From: Candidatus Curtissbacteria bacterium RIFCSPHIGHO2_01_FULL_41_11
GTDB lineage: Bacteria > Patescibacteriota > Microgenomatia > Curtissbacterales > GWA2-41-24
Assembly: GCA_001776335.1 (NCBI GenBank)
Contig: MFAZ01000018.1
Coordinates: forward strand, 54,657-86,955
Reading direction: 5' to 3'
DNA length: 32,299 bases
Part shown: positions 1-11,414 of the stretch, one piece after another
Position numbering within the stretch: the first letter of the stretch is position 1
Layout: each line of letters begins with the position of its first letter
Notes under the pieces: generated by a model
Told to the model about the DNA's origin: nothing
What the model saw: the letters and a program-made list of their open reading frames with translations, nothing else
Database searches by the model: none
Made by a program: the position numbers and the translations under genes

Positions 1-159
1 TGTCAGGATCTGGCCGGCATATGACGGGTCCGTAAGCGAGAGGTCGTAGCCGACCATGCCGGTTGCAAAGACGACTTCACCCGCCTGGGATTTATCCGCG
101 CCGAAGGAGGTGCCTTCGAAAGTAGTTCCATCTTCCAAAATAAGTTTAGCTTTTGACAT
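1..159 (-). CDS. carA: Carbamoyl-phosphate synthase small subunit, N-terminal part (runs off window edge)
   Basis: Minus-strand translation from ATG at 159: [53 protein letters not shown]; the [15 protein letters not shown] block is typical of CarA. Confidence 0.9.
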   Translation of the reverse strand, partial: MSKAKLILEDGTTFEGTSFGADKSQAGEVVFATGMVGYDLSLTDPSYAGQILT

Positions 160-164
160 AACTC

Positions 165-187
165 AAAAAAAAAGCCCCGAGAGGCTT
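165..187 (-). terminator. Rho-independent terminator-like hairpin between gyrA and carA
   Basis: Minus strand AAGCCT-CTCG-GGGCTT followed by an uninterrupted T tract; ends 5-6 nt before the carA ATG. Confidence 0.75.
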
Positions 188-242
188 AATTTGTTTCAAA
201 CTATTTTTGTTACAACCTATTGGCATTTACTAAACGTAGATT

Positions 243-2798
243 CTAACTTTTTTTGACATTTTTAACAAGTTTAGGTTTTGCGGCAGTTTGGGGTTTGACT
301 GCAGTTTGTTTAGCTTGGGGATGCTGTGCTTCGACTTCTACCTCATCCTTTCTTTTCTGAATGACCGTGGTTGCCGCTACTTTGTCGGCGGGTGAAAGAC
401 GCATAACGATAACTCCCTGAGTGTCTCTTGTCAGGCGAGGGATGGAGCGAAGGGTTGTCCTTATGACCTGGCCCTTTTGCGATGTAATGATCAGGGCTTC
501 ATCGTTTTTGGTGAGGACCTGGGCTGTTACTATATCGCCTGTTTTTTCGGTAAGGTTGGCGACCTTTACTCCCACGCCACCTCTGAGTTGTTTTGGCCAA
601 CCGATGACCTGTGTTTTTTTACCTATACCTTTTTCCGTTACCACTAAAAGGTCTGCCTTATCGTCCTCGCTTGCTATGACGTCCATTCCTACCAGTTCGT
701 CGCCCGGCTTTATCTTTATACCGCGAACGCCCATTGTGTCCCTGGCCATAGGACGGACATCTTTTTCATCAAACTTTATCGACATACCTTTTTTGGAAAC
801 CATGAAGACAAGATCTATGCCGCTTGTTAATTTTGCCCACCTCAGTTTGTCGCCCGGAACAAGTTTGATAGCGATTATTCCCGATCTTCTGATTGAATCG
901 TAACTTGTGATGGCGGTTTTTTTGATGGTGCCGTTTTTGGTGGCCATCATCACGAAGGCTGAATCAGGCTTTTGGTTGCCTTTGGTCTTTTTGACCGGAA
1001 GAATTGAGAGAATTTTTTCTTCCTGGCCGAGTTCGAGAAGGTTGACTATTGCTACCCCCTTGGAGATCCTGGAAGAATCCGGCAGGTCGTAAACCCGCAG
1101 CTGGAATACTCTTCCCTTATCCGTAAAGAATAAAAGATTATCATGAGTGTTTGCGACAAAGAGTCGGGCAACCACGTCTTCCTCTTTGGTCGTGATGCCG
1201 GTAACGCCTTTGCCTCCACGTCTTTGAGTGCGGAATGAGCCAACGTCCTGTCTTTTAACATAGCCACCTTGAGTGATTGTGACTATCGTCGGTTCGTTGG
1301 GAATCAAGTCTTCTTCCGAAAACTCGCCGATTTTTTGTTTGTAAACTTTGGTCCTGCGTTCATCTCCGAAACGTTCTTTTAACTTTAATAATTCTCCTTT
1401 GGCCACTTCGAGAATCTTTAGAGGATGCGCAAGAAGATCTTCTAGATAGGCAATTTCCTCTCTGGTCATTTTTAGTTCGTCTTCGATTTTTTGCCTTTCA
1501 AGAGCTGCAAGGCGTTTGAGCTGCATATCCAAAATCGCCAGGGATTGGATTTCTGACAATTTGAATTTGCGCATGAGGTTTTCTTTGGCGTCTGTCTGAT
1601 CCTTACTCTTTTTGATTGTTTCTATGACTGCATCGATGTTGTCTACGGCGATTTTTAGCCCTTCCAAAATGTGTTCTCTGTTCTTGGCCGCATCAAGATC
1701 AAACTTGCTTCTTCTGGTAATGACGTTTTGTCTGTGTTTGATGAACTCTTCGAGGATCATTTTGAGTGTGAGAGTTTTGGGTACTCCACCCACGAGAGCT
1801 ACCATGTTCACGGCAAAAGAACCTTGAAGCGAAGTGTGTTTGTAAAGGTTATTTAGAACAGACTGGGGTCTCGAGTCTCTTTTAAGTTCGATAACCACTC
1901 GGAGGCCTTTTCTGTCCGACTCGTCGCGAAGATCGGAAATTCCTTCGAGTTTCTTGTCTTTTACAAGTTCAGCAATTCTGGTTACCAGAACGGCTTTGTT
2001 GACCTGATAAGGAATTTCGGTAACGACGATTTGAAATTTGCTTCCACTGGTTTCTTCGATTTCGGCTTTTGCCCGCATGATGATTTTGCCTCTGCCGGTA
2101 GCGTAGGCTGATATGATTTCCTCGATGTCGTAAATTTGTGCGCCTGTCGGGAAATCCGGACCTTTGATAAATTCCATCAGGTCTTCAACTGTCGCTTCGG
2201 GATTTTTGATGAGGTGAATGATGGCGTCTATGATCTCACCTAGATTGTGAGGCGGAATGTTTGTGGCCATACCCACTGCAATGCCTGAGGCTCCATTTAC
2301 CAAAAGATTCGGAAGTGTTGCCGGAAGAAAAACGGGTTCTTTCAGGGTGCCGTCGAAGTTGTCCACAAAATCAACGGTGTTTTTGTCCAGGTCGTAAAGC
2401 AGGGTTTCGGAGATCGTGGAAAGTCTTGCTTCGGTATACCGCATGGCAGCCGGCGGATCGCCATCGACAGAGCCGAAGTTTCCCTGTCCGTCTATGAGCG
2501 GATTTCTCATTGCAAAACTTTGTGCCATTCTTACCAATGCTTCATAAACTGGAGCGTCACCGTGGGGATGGTATTTACCAAGGACTTCACCGACTACTTT
2601 TGCGCTTTTGCTGTAATGCGCACTATGTGCAAGACCAAGACGGTGCATGGCAAAGGTAATTCTTCTGTGGACCGGTTTTAAACCGTCGCGGACGTCCGGG
2701 AGAGCACGCGCGACGATGACGCTCATTGCATAGTCCAGATAAGATTTCTGCATCTCATTGACTATTTCTACTTGTTGTATTCTGCCTATATCAGCCAT
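243..2798 (-). CDS. gyrA: DNA gyrase subunit A
   Basis: 851 aa; [36 protein letters not shown] and GyrA-box QRRGGKG motifs. Confidence 0.97.
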   Translation of the reverse strand: MADIGRIQQVEIVNEMQKSYLDYAMSVIVARALPDVRDGLKPVHRRITFAMHRLGLAHSAHYSKSAKVVGEVLGKYHPHGDAPVYEALVRMAQSFAMRNPLIDGQGNFGSVDGDPPAAMRYTEARLSTISETLLYDLDKNTVDFVDNFDGTLKEPVFLPATLPNLLVNGASGIAVGMATNIPPHNLGEIIDAIIHLIKNPEATVEDLMEFIKGPDFPTGAQIYDIEEIISAYATGRGKIIMRAKAEIEETSGSKFQIVVTEIPYQVNKAVLVTRIAELVKDKKLEGISDLRDESDRKGLRVVIELKRDSRPQSVLNNLYKHTSLQGSFAVNMVALVGGVPKTLTLKMILEEFIKHRQNVITRRSKFDLDAAKNREHILEGLKIAVDNIDAVIETIKKSKDQTDAKENLMRKFKLSEIQSLAILDMQLKRLAALERQKIEDELKMTREEIAYLEDLLAHPLKILEVAKGELLKLKERFGDERRTKVYKQKIGEFSEEDLIPNEPTIVTITQGGYVKRQDVGSFRTQRRGGKGVTGITTKEEDVVARLFVANTHDNLLFFTDKGRVFQLRVYDLPDSSRISKGVAIVNLLELGQEEKILSILPVKKTKGNQKPDSAFVMMATKNGTIKKTAITSYDSIRRSGIIAIKLVPGDKLRWAKLTSGIDLVFMVSKKGMSIKFDEKDVRPMARDTMGVRGIKIKPGDELVGMDVIASEDDKADLLVVTEKGIGKKTQVIGWPKQLRGGVGVKVANLTEKTGDIVTAQVLTKNDEALIITSQKGQVIRTTLRSIPRLTRDTQGVIVMRLSPADKVAATTVIQKRKDEVEVEAQHPQAKQTAVKPQTAAKPKLVKNVKKS

Positions 2799-3320
2799 TT
2801 ATTTTTTAGGTTCTAAGAGTCCAAATTTAAATTCCAACTGAGGGACTTTTTTATCTTCTACAAGTAGATGATTGATAACCACTCCTTCTTCCTCATGTTC
2901 CGTTGCAGGAGTCCAATATTCGAAATTCATAGTTTCTATTATCCCTTCTTGGGGCGTAGGTTGACTTCTTTGGGGATTTAAACCGGGGACGGTTGTTTGC
3001 AGGGCGGTGTCCTCAAAGTATTGTCTTTTTATTCCGTTCGATGTCACATCTTCGAAATCTACGTAGACTAAGATTGCTCGGGGGTTCGGAAAAGTTGCAA
3101 CAACGACGTCACGTGGTTGAATGTTAGGGGTGGCTATAAATTTAACAGTGCCTACCCCTTTAAGATATTTGTAAACTTCCCACTTCCCGGTCTTATCGGG
3201 TTGTATGTTTTCAAAAGGTTTGATGTTTTGATCAAATTCAATTGTTACTTTCGGCTGTTCTTTCTCGACTGTCTGTTGATCATGTTGTTTCTTGCGGAAT
3301 ATTTCAATTAATGAATCCAT
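2799..3320 (-). CDS. Uncharacterised 173-aa protein in gyrB-gyrA unit
   Basis: Long ORF; stop codon directly abuts gyrA start (TAAATG); no recognised family. Confidence 0.75.
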   Translation of the reverse strand: MDSLIEIFRKKQHDQQTVEKEQPKVTIEFDQNIKPFENIQPDKTGKWEVYKYLKGVGTVKFIATPNIQPRDVVVATFPNPRAILVYVDFEDVTSNGIKRQYFEDTALQTTVPGLNPQRSQPTPQEGIIETMNFEYWTPATEHEEEGVVINHLLVEDKKVPQLEFKFGLLEPKK

Positions 3321-3324
3321 ATAA

Positions 3325-3633
3325 TTAAAAAATTTTTTTCAAAAGCAGTCCGGAAACCGAAAGCAGTACCAGTCCAATTAAAACTTCTATGTATGGCGAG
3401 GAGAGTCCGAGTATGTTGGTTATAAAGTTTTCGACGCCGAGTGCAAAAATTACCAGGCCAACCGTGCCGGTGATGCCAGCTATTATTTGATTGTTTCTGA
3501 TTTGCAATACCGGTTTTTTGGCGAGATCAAATGATTTGACTGCCGTCTTGTCCAGTGTACTTTTGGAAAGAATACCAACAAGTTTTTGGGCAGTATGTTC
3601 TGTTATTGGTTTTGTCTGATTTTGTTCTTGCAT
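3325..3633 (-). CDS. Uncharacterised 102-aa protein with two predicted TM helices
   Basis: ORF with hydrophobic segments IIAGITGTVGLVIFALGVENFI and YIEVLIGLVLLSVSGLLL; 4-nt gap to next ORF in the operon. Confidence 0.7.
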   Translation of the reverse strand: MQEQNQTKPITEHTAQKLVGILSKSTLDKTAVKSFDLAKKPVLQIRNNQIIAGITGTVGLVIFALGVENFITNILGLSSPYIEVLIGLVLLSVSGLLLKKIF

Positions 3634-3637
3634 ATTT

Positions 3638-5720
<2,083 letters not shown>

Positions 5721-5739
5721 GACATTAGAAATTTAGGTC

Positions 5740-5765
5740 AAAAAACAGTGTTACAGAAGTTACAC
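5740..5765 (-). terminator. Terminator-like hairpin plus T6 in the gyrB leader / holB 3' region
   Basis: Minus strand GTGTAAC-TTCT-GTAACAC (one mismatch) followed by TG then TTTTTT. Confidence 0.45.
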
Positions 5766-5811
5766 CATTCTGTCAATTTAGTTCAATTCTCTCACGTAAT
5801 TTCTTTCAGAA

Positions 5812-5841
5812 ATTATAACAGTTTTAGTAAGGCTGATGCAA
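5812..5841 (-). promoter_or_regulatory. Predicted sigma70-type promoter for gyrB
   Basis: Minus strand TTGCAT-18 nt-TATAAT with TG extension (TGTTATAAT). Confidence 0.55.
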
Positions 5842-5842
5842 G

Positions 5843-6496
5843 CTATTTTGAAGCTGGATTTGTTGAGAGCACCAAGTTTGTTAAGACGAAGGTCGGATTG
5901 ACGTTTTGGATGATCATTTGCTTTGCTTCTTTATACTTTTCGATGACAGTGATTTTATCGGAGCTTGCTCGGTTTGAATCGATGTTTGTGACCAATTGGT
6001 TCGTGAGTGCAATTATTTGCTCGTCTAAAAACTGCTTGGGATCCTCTATTTCTGAAATTTTCAAAAGAGCCGTTTCCAGATCTTTTTCGGGGAGAATTTT
6101 AGAGGATGTGAGATTTGTTTTTGTTTTTATTATTACTACCCGGGAAATTATAGTTGGCAGGAAGAGAGCTTTGTTTTGTGATTCCAACACAAGAATCGCT
6201 TGCGTGGGAGGCTCTTCGAGTATTTTCAAAAGAGCGTTTTGGGCTTCTATTTTTGCGCTACCTGCATCTTCTATGACAATAAACTTAAATTTTTCCTTAA
6301 AGGGCTTTTGAAAGATGTGCTGTTTGAGCTTTCTTACCTGATCAATCGTTATAGAATTTTTTTCCGGCCTTAAGAAAAAAATATCAGGGGACGTTTTTTT
6401 TATGTCGATGCCTTTTTCTTTGGCAAGACTTGTTGTCTTTTCTCTTATGGGGTTTTGTGAAGGGCCAATTATGAGGTAGCTTTGAAATTGCGACAT
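5843..6496 (-). CDS. holB: DNA polymerase III delta' subunit-like protein
   Basis: 217 aa; IDQVRKLKQ...FIVIEDAGSAKIEAQNALLKILEEPP...ILVLES...LPTIISR pattern of DnaX/HolB family. Confidence 0.8.
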   Translation of the reverse strand: MSQFQSYLIIGPSQNPIREKTTSLAKEKGIDIKKTSPDIFFLRPEKNSITIDQVRKLKQHIFQKPFKEKFKFIVIEDAGSAKIEAQNALLKILEEPPTQAILVLESQNKALFLPTIISRVVIIKTKTNLTSSKILPEKDLETALLKISEIEDPKQFLDEQIIALTNQLVTNIDSNRASSDKITVIEKYKEAKQMIIQNVNPTFVLTNLVLSTNPASK

Positions 6497-6575
6497 AAAA
6501 GCAGTTTGAATCTTAAGTCTTCAAAGTTGAAACTGCAACTTCTCCAAATGACTATTTTCATTTTGTGTTGCTTAT

Positions 6576-6584
6576 TGTTATGAT
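6576..6584 (+). promoter_or_regulatory. Predicted extended -10 promoter element for pilB
   Basis: TGT-TATGAT about 60 nt upstream of pilB ATG; no good -35. Confidence 0.4.
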
Positions 6585-6593
6585 CGAAGGAGA

Positions 6594-6630
6594 GCCATAA
6601 TTGCCGCTTTGTGACTGCGGTTATTTTGGC
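6594..6630 (+). promoter_or_regulatory. Stem-loop in the pilB 5' UTR
   Basis: GCCA-t-AAT-tg-CCGC / GCGG-tt-ATT-t-TGGC imperfect stem with TTTGTGACT loop. Confidence 0.45.
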
Positions 6631-6643
6631 ATAGAAAAAACAA

Positions 6644-8392
6644 ATGGCTGACGCTGCCCCTAATCTTAAAGCAGGTATTACAGGTGCTCTTCATTCTCAC
6701 CCGACTTTTATAGAAGATGTTTTAGCCTCCAAAGGTTTTTTAACCAGTCAACAGCTGACATTTATAAAAAACGAGTCTAAGCGGAGGCAAGAACCACCCG
6801 AGAAAATTCTCTCCCAGATGGGTTGGGTAACACCCGAGGCGCTTACTGCTGCAAAAGCAGATGTTATCGGTGTTCCTTATATGGACCCATCTACCCAGCC
6901 GATTTCTCCGGAAGTTCTGGCATTTTTGCCGGAGGAGGTTGCAAAAAGATTTGTCGTTATTCCAATAGGTAAAGAGGGAGATACTCTTTCTGTTGCCATG
7001 GTAGACCCGCTGGATTTGCAGATTTTGGAATTTATTGAGAAGAAAAGCGGTTATGCAGTAAGACCATATATTGCTACTGCAGATTCTATCAACCGTGCGA
7101 TTGCCGAGCAATATACCAGAGGACTTTCGTTTGAGGTCGGTGAAGCCCTAAAAGAAGCCTCGTCCGGTCTTGCTGCTCCTATTTCCGGGCCTGAGTCGAT
7201 AACCGGTGTTTTAGGTGAAGCGCCTGTTGCGCGAATAGTTTCGACTCTTTTGGAATACGGTATTAAAGTGCGGGCATCGGATATTCATATTGAGCCTTTG
7301 GAAAATGAAACCAGAATCAGGTACAGAATTGACGGAATTTTGCACGAGAAGTTGATTTTGCCAAGGCGAATTCACGATGCAATTGTTTCCAGAATCAAAA
7401 TTCTGGGAAATATGAAGATTGACGAGAAGCGTTTACCTCAGGATGCGAGATTCAACTTTAAGGCCGGTCAGGAAGATATTGACCTTAGGCTTTCAACGAT
7501 GCCGACTGCTTATGGTGAAAAAGTTGTCATGAGGCTTTTAAAAAAGTCCGGCGGAGTTCCTACTTTACCCGAACTTGGACTCAGAGGTATGGCGCTGAAA
7601 CATCTGGAAGAAAATATCGCAAGGCCGCACGGAATCATTTTAATTACGGGGCCGACAGGATCAGGGAAAACCACTACGCTATACTCTATTTTGTCGAAGC
7701 TTAACTCGACCCGAGTCAACATTGTAACTTTGGAGGATCCTATTGAGTATCAAATTGCAGGTGTAAACCAGGTCCAGATTAACCAGCAGGCAGGGCTGAC
7801 TTTTGCTTCTGGACTGCGGTCATTTTTGCGACAAGACCCGAATATTATCATGGTCGGAGAGATCCGCGATAATGAAACAAGCGAACTTGCAATACAGGCT
7901 TCTCTTACCGGTCATTTGGTTTTTTCGACACTTCATACCAATAATGCTGCCGGAGCGCTGCCCAGACTTTTGGATATGCAGGCAGAGCCTTATTTGATCG
8001 CGTCTACAGTAACTTGCGTTGTTGGTCAAAGAGTCGTCCGAAAGATTTGTCCAACTTGTAAGACTGCAAAGGTTGCCAGTAGCGAAGTACTTGATAGTAT
8101 GAAAAAATTATTGGGTAATTTATATAATTTTGAGCGTGGCCGCGTTTCGCTTTATGTTGGACGCGGTTGCCGTGAATGTAATAACACAGGGTATCTGGGA
8201 AGAGTTGGAATTTTTGAAGTTCTGGTTGTTTCTGTCACTGTATCACAGTTAATTCTTTCCCACGCGACTTCTCAGGATATAGAAAAACAATCTATAAAAG
8301 AAGGAATGATAACAATGAAGCAGGACGGGTTTTTGAAGGTTTTAGAAGGTACAACTTCCATTGAAGAAGTTTTGAGGGTGGCGGAGGAGTAA
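6644..8392 (+). CDS. pilB: Type IV pilus assembly ATPase PilB (GspE family)
   Basis: 582 aa; MshEN-like N-terminus, Walker A GPTGSGKTTTLYS, EDPIEY, RQDPNIIMVGEIRDNET, CPTCK...CRECNNTGYLGRVGIFEVL. Confidence 0.95.
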   Translation: MADAAPNLKAGITGALHSHPTFIEDVLASKGFLTSQQLTFIKNESKRRQEPPEKILSQMGWVTPEALTAAKADVIGVPYMDPSTQPISPEVLAFLPEEVAKRFVVIPIGKEGDTLSVAMVDPLDLQILEFIEKKSGYAVRPYIATADSINRAIAEQYTRGLSFEVGEALKEASSGLAAPISGPESITGVLGEAPVARIVSTLLEYGIKVRASDIHIEPLENETRIRYRIDGILHEKLILPRRIHDAIVSRIKILGNMKIDEKRLPQDARFNFKAGQEDIDLRLSTMPTAYGEKVVMRLLKKSGGVPTLPELGLRGMALKHLEENIARPHGIILITGPTGSGKTTTLYSILSKLNSTRVNIVTLEDPIEYQIAGVNQVQINQQAGLTFASGLRSFLRQDPNIIMVGEIRDNETSELAIQASLTGHLVFSTLHTNNAAGALPRLLDMQAEPYLIASTVTCVVGQRVVRKICPTCKTAKVASSEVLDSMKKLLGNLYNFERGRVSLYVGRGCRECNNTGYLGRVGIFEVLVVSVTVSQLILSHATSQDIEKQSIKEGMITMKQDGFLKVLEGTTSIEEVLRVAEE

Positions 8393-8395
8393 AAG

Positions 8396-8451
8396 AGTGG
8401 AAAGTGGAAAGTGGAAAGTTGAGAGTTAATTTTCAATTTTCAATTTTCAAC
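8396..8451. repeat. 7-bp-period array: AGTGGAA x3, AGTTGAG, AGTTAAT, TTTCAAT x2, TTTCAAC
   Basis: Eight consecutive heptads filling the pilB-pilT gap. Confidence 0.95.
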
Positions 8452-8455
8452 TCGT

Positions 8456-9508
8456 ATGAGTATACAAGAATATTTGGAAATTGTTGTTAAAAAAGAAGCT
8501 TCGGACTTGCATTTGGTTGTAGGGTCCCCGGCGATGGTAAGAATTGACGGACAGCTGATGCCGGTTTCGGCTGCACCACTGACGCCTGAGGAAACAGAGA
8601 CTCTGGTTTTTGAGCTATTGTCTCCTGAGCAAAAGGAAATGCTGCTGGTAAATAAGGAACTGGATTTTTCTTTTGCTCTTGGAGATGTTGCCAGGTTTAG
8701 GGTAAACGCTTACTTCCAAAAGGGATATCTTTCGGCAGCTTTGAGGCTGATTCCTTCTTATATAAAATCTATAGAAGAATTAAACCTGCCAAGAATTTGT
8801 CATAATTTCTCTAAATTGAGACAAGGTTTCGTTTTGGTTACGGGACCAACAGGTCATGGTAAGTCTACTACCATTGCTTCAATGATTAACGAGATTAATC
8901 AAACAAAAGCATTGCACGTTGTGACAATCGAGGATCCTATTGAATATGTATACCCGAAAGCAAAGTCTTTAGTTTCCCAGAGGGAGATGCATCTTGATAC
9001 CCACTCGTGGGAGGTGGCTTTGAGGTCGGCACTGCGGGAAGACCCGGATGTTGTTTTGGTGGGAGAAATGCGAGATTTCGAGACAATCGCTGCTGCTATT
9101 ACAGTCGCTGAGACCGGCCATTTGGTTTTTGCTACGCTTCACACCAATTCTGCTGCACAGTCAATTGACAGAATCATAGACGTTTTTCCTGAAAATCAGC
9201 AGATCCAGGTTAGAATGCAGCTGGCTTCCACGATCGCCGGTATTATTTCAATTAGGCTTGTTCCTGCAATAGGAGGAGGGAGACTGCCTGCTGTGGAGAT
9301 ACTTCTTGCCAGTTCGGCAGTACAAACGGCAATCCGCGAGGGAAAAACTCATATGATTGACAATATTATCCAGACTTCAGGGAGGGAAGGAATGCTTTTA
9401 ATGGATGCCTCGCTTGCTTATTTAGTGAAAGCAGGCAGAATTTCTATGGATGTTGCAAATGCCTACTCTATGAGGCCTGAAGAGCTCGATCGCATGATTG
9501 GACAATAA
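8456..9508 (+). CDS. pilT: Type IV pilus twitching ATPase PilT
   Basis: 350 aa; GPTGHGKSTTIASMI, IEDPIEYV, LREDPDVVLVGEMRD, AETGHLVFATLHTNSAAQSIDRIID. Confidence 0.95.
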   Translation: MSIQEYLEIVVKKEASDLHLVVGSPAMVRIDGQLMPVSAAPLTPEETETLVFELLSPEQKEMLLVNKELDFSFALGDVARFRVNAYFQKGYLSAALRLIPSYIKSIEELNLPRICHNFSKLRQGFVLVTGPTGHGKSTTIASMINEINQTKALHVVTIEDPIEYVYPKAKSLVSQREMHLDTHSWEVALRSALREDPDVVLVGEMRDFETIAAAITVAETGHLVFATLHTNSAAQSIDRIIDVFPENQQIQVRMQLASTIAGIISIRLVPAIGGGRLPAVEILLASSAVQTAIREGKTHMIDNIIQTSGREGMLLMDASLAYLVKAGRISMDVANAYSMRPEELDRMIGQ

Positions 9509-10719
9509 TGAGTTTATACAATTTTTCAGCCAAGGATATAACAGGTAAGAAGTATACTGGTGAGGTCGAGGTTTTGGACGAAAAAACCCTAGTTGCAACT
9601 TTACAGAAGCAAGGTTTAACGCCGGTTGCGATTAAACAAAAAAATTCGCTTTCTCTTAAAGCCGCGGTTATTCCAAAATTCGGTAAATCGGTTTCTTCTA
9701 GTGAGATTGTCGGTTTTACGAGACAACTTTCAACAATGATTTCCGCCGGGCTTCCTCTGACTGATGCTTTAGTGATACTGGAAAAGCAATCAAAAAATGC
9801 CTATTTTTCGAGAATCATCGGCGAGATTGTTGCCGACGTTGAGGGCGGGATGGCTCTTTCTTCGGCACTTTCTAAGCATATAGGAGTTTTCGACGTAGTT
9901 TATATAAAGCTGGTAGAAGCCGGAGAAACCGGTGGAGTATTGGACAAAATTTTAATAAAACTTGCAGAAACACTTGAAAAAGAAAGAGAGTTCAAAAGCA
10001 AGACAAAAGGTGCTTTTATTTATCCTTCAATAGTTGTCGGGGTGATGATACTTGTAATGAGTATTATGATGATTTTTGTCATACCAAAGCTTACGGCTCT
10101 TTATACTGAAATAGGTGCAAATTTACCTCTTCCTACAAAAGTTCTGATATTCGTGTCTAACTTTATGAGGAATTTTTGGTGGCTTTTGATTATGATGACT
10201 GTTGGGGCTTTTTACGGTCTGAGAGTTTTTGCGAAAACAGAGAAAGGATCTCGAATTATTTCTGTTTTCGTTTTGAGGCTTCCTATTTGGGGAAAGATAA
10301 GAAAGACGCTGATTTTGGCGCAGTTTACAAGAACTTTAGGTCTTCTGATTGGTGCCGGAATTCCGATTATTACAGCCTTAAAAGTGGTGGCGGATTTACT
10401 TGCAAGTCCGTCTTATCGGGAAGGGTTAGATTATGCAATAAGCCGTGTTGAGCGAGGTTCCCCTCTTTATCAGCCGCTAGCCACAAATCCGATTTTTCCA
10501 CCAATTATTGGACAAATGCTTAGAGTCGGTGAGGAAACAGGCAAGATGGACGAGGTCTTAGGGAGGCTCTCTGTTTATTTCGAAGGAGAGGGAGAAAATT
10601 TAATTAGGAATCTAACGACCGCACTCGAACCTGTGATTTTGGTTGTTTTGGGTCTTGGTGTCGGAGTTTTGGTACTTTCGATTATTCTTCCTATATATAA
10701 CTTGACTGCACAGTTTTAA
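9508..10719 (+). CDS. pilC: Type IV pilus inner membrane platform protein PilC (GspF family)
   Basis: 403 aa; FTRQLSTMISAGLPLTDAL, VEAGETGGVLDKIL, RVGEETGKMDEVLGRLS. Confidence 0.95.
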   Translation: MSLYNFSAKDITGKKYTGEVEVLDEKTLVATLQKQGLTPVAIKQKNSLSLKAAVIPKFGKSVSSSEIVGFTRQLSTMISAGLPLTDALVILEKQSKNAYFSRIIGEIVADVEGGMALSSALSKHIGVFDVVYIKLVEAGETGGVLDKILIKLAETLEKEREFKSKTKGAFIYPSIVVGVMILVMSIMMIFVIPKLTALYTEIGANLPLPTKVLIFVSNFMRNFWWLLIMMTVGAFYGLRVFAKTEKGSRIISVFVLRLPIWGKIRKTLILAQFTRTLGLLIGAGIPIITALKVVADLLASPSYREGLDYAISRVERGSPLYQPLATNPIFPPIIGQMLRVGEETGKMDEVLGRLSVYFEGEGENLIRNLTTALEPVILVVLGLGVGVLVLSIILPIYNLTAQF

Positions 10720-10776
10720 TTTTAGGGAAGTCAAATTGTGCTCCTCAGCCATTATAGGGATTACTGGTTGTGGTCC

Positions 10777-10805
10777 TTGACAAGTTAAAATTGAATAGTG
10801 ATACT
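10777..10805 (+). promoter_or_regulatory. Predicted sigma70-type promoter for the major prepilin
   Basis: TTGACA-17 nt-GATACT; a strong SD (AGGAGGTG) lies further downstream, upstream of the ATG. Confidence 0.55.
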
Positions 10806-10861
10806 TATATTGATAGTGGAAAAATCAAGGAATTATTCCGAGAGGAGGTGAAACTTAAATA

Positions 10862-11305
10862 ATGATTAAATCTGCCCAGAGAAAGTTCTTCAAAGGTTTC
10901 ACCTTAATCGAGCTTCTTATCGTAATTGCAATTCTCGGTATTTTGGCGGCAGCGGTATTGGTTGCTGTAAACCCACTTAAAAGACAACAGCAGGCGCGTG
11001 ATGCCGGACGAAAAAGTGACGTTGGACAATTAGTTACTGCTTTGCAGGCTTTTTATACAACTCCCGGATCTGGTAGTTACCCAACAAGTATGGCCACGCT
11101 TGTAAGTACCGGAGATTTGAAACAACTTCCAACGGATCCTACAGGAGACAGTAATTATGGATACGATTATTCTGCTGACTCGACAGAGGCGGCTGTTTGG
11201 GCCACTCTTGAAAATCCGAATACTACAGGAACAGTTTGGTGTTGGCAGTCTACTTCCGGTAAGGCTCAAGAAGTGTCGTTGAGTGTATGTACGAATAACT
11301 TGTAA
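10862..11305 (+). CDS. Type IV prepilin (probable major pilin)
   Basis: 147 aa; KGFTLIELLIVIAILGILAAAVLVAVNP class III signal, C-terminal Cys pair, own promoter, SD and terminator. Confidence 0.93.
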   Translation: MIKSAQRKFFKGFTLIELLIVIAILGILAAAVLVAVNPLKRQQQARDAGRKSDVGQLVTALQAFYTTPGSGSYPTSMATLVSTGDLKQLPTDPTGDSNYGYDYSADSTEAAVWATLENPNTTGTVWCWQSTSGKAQEVSLSVCTNNL

Positions 11306-11328
11306 GTCAGGTGAGATTAAGATAATTT

Positions 11329-11362
11329 GAGCACAACATAAGCTTTGTTGTGCTCATTTTTT
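11329..11362 (+). terminator. Rho-independent terminator after prepilin
   Basis: GAGCACAACA-TAAGCTT-TGTTGTGCTC followed by ATTTTTT. Confidence 0.9.
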
Positions 11363-11414
11363 ATTCGAAAATCTTGAGCGTAGATATGGTTTAAAAAAAG
11401 ATTTTCTGGTAATC

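Noticed and set aside
421-903. 160-aa plus-strand ORF antisense to gyrA, and similar antisense ORFs over gyrB, recG, tyrS and the PBP gene
   Set aside because: Shadow ORFs of well-supported genes with no domain-like content.
6580-6600. Six-codon upstream ORF MIEGEP* before pilB
   Set aside because: Its ATG overlaps the -10 element, so it would not be transcribed from the predicted promoter; likely chance.
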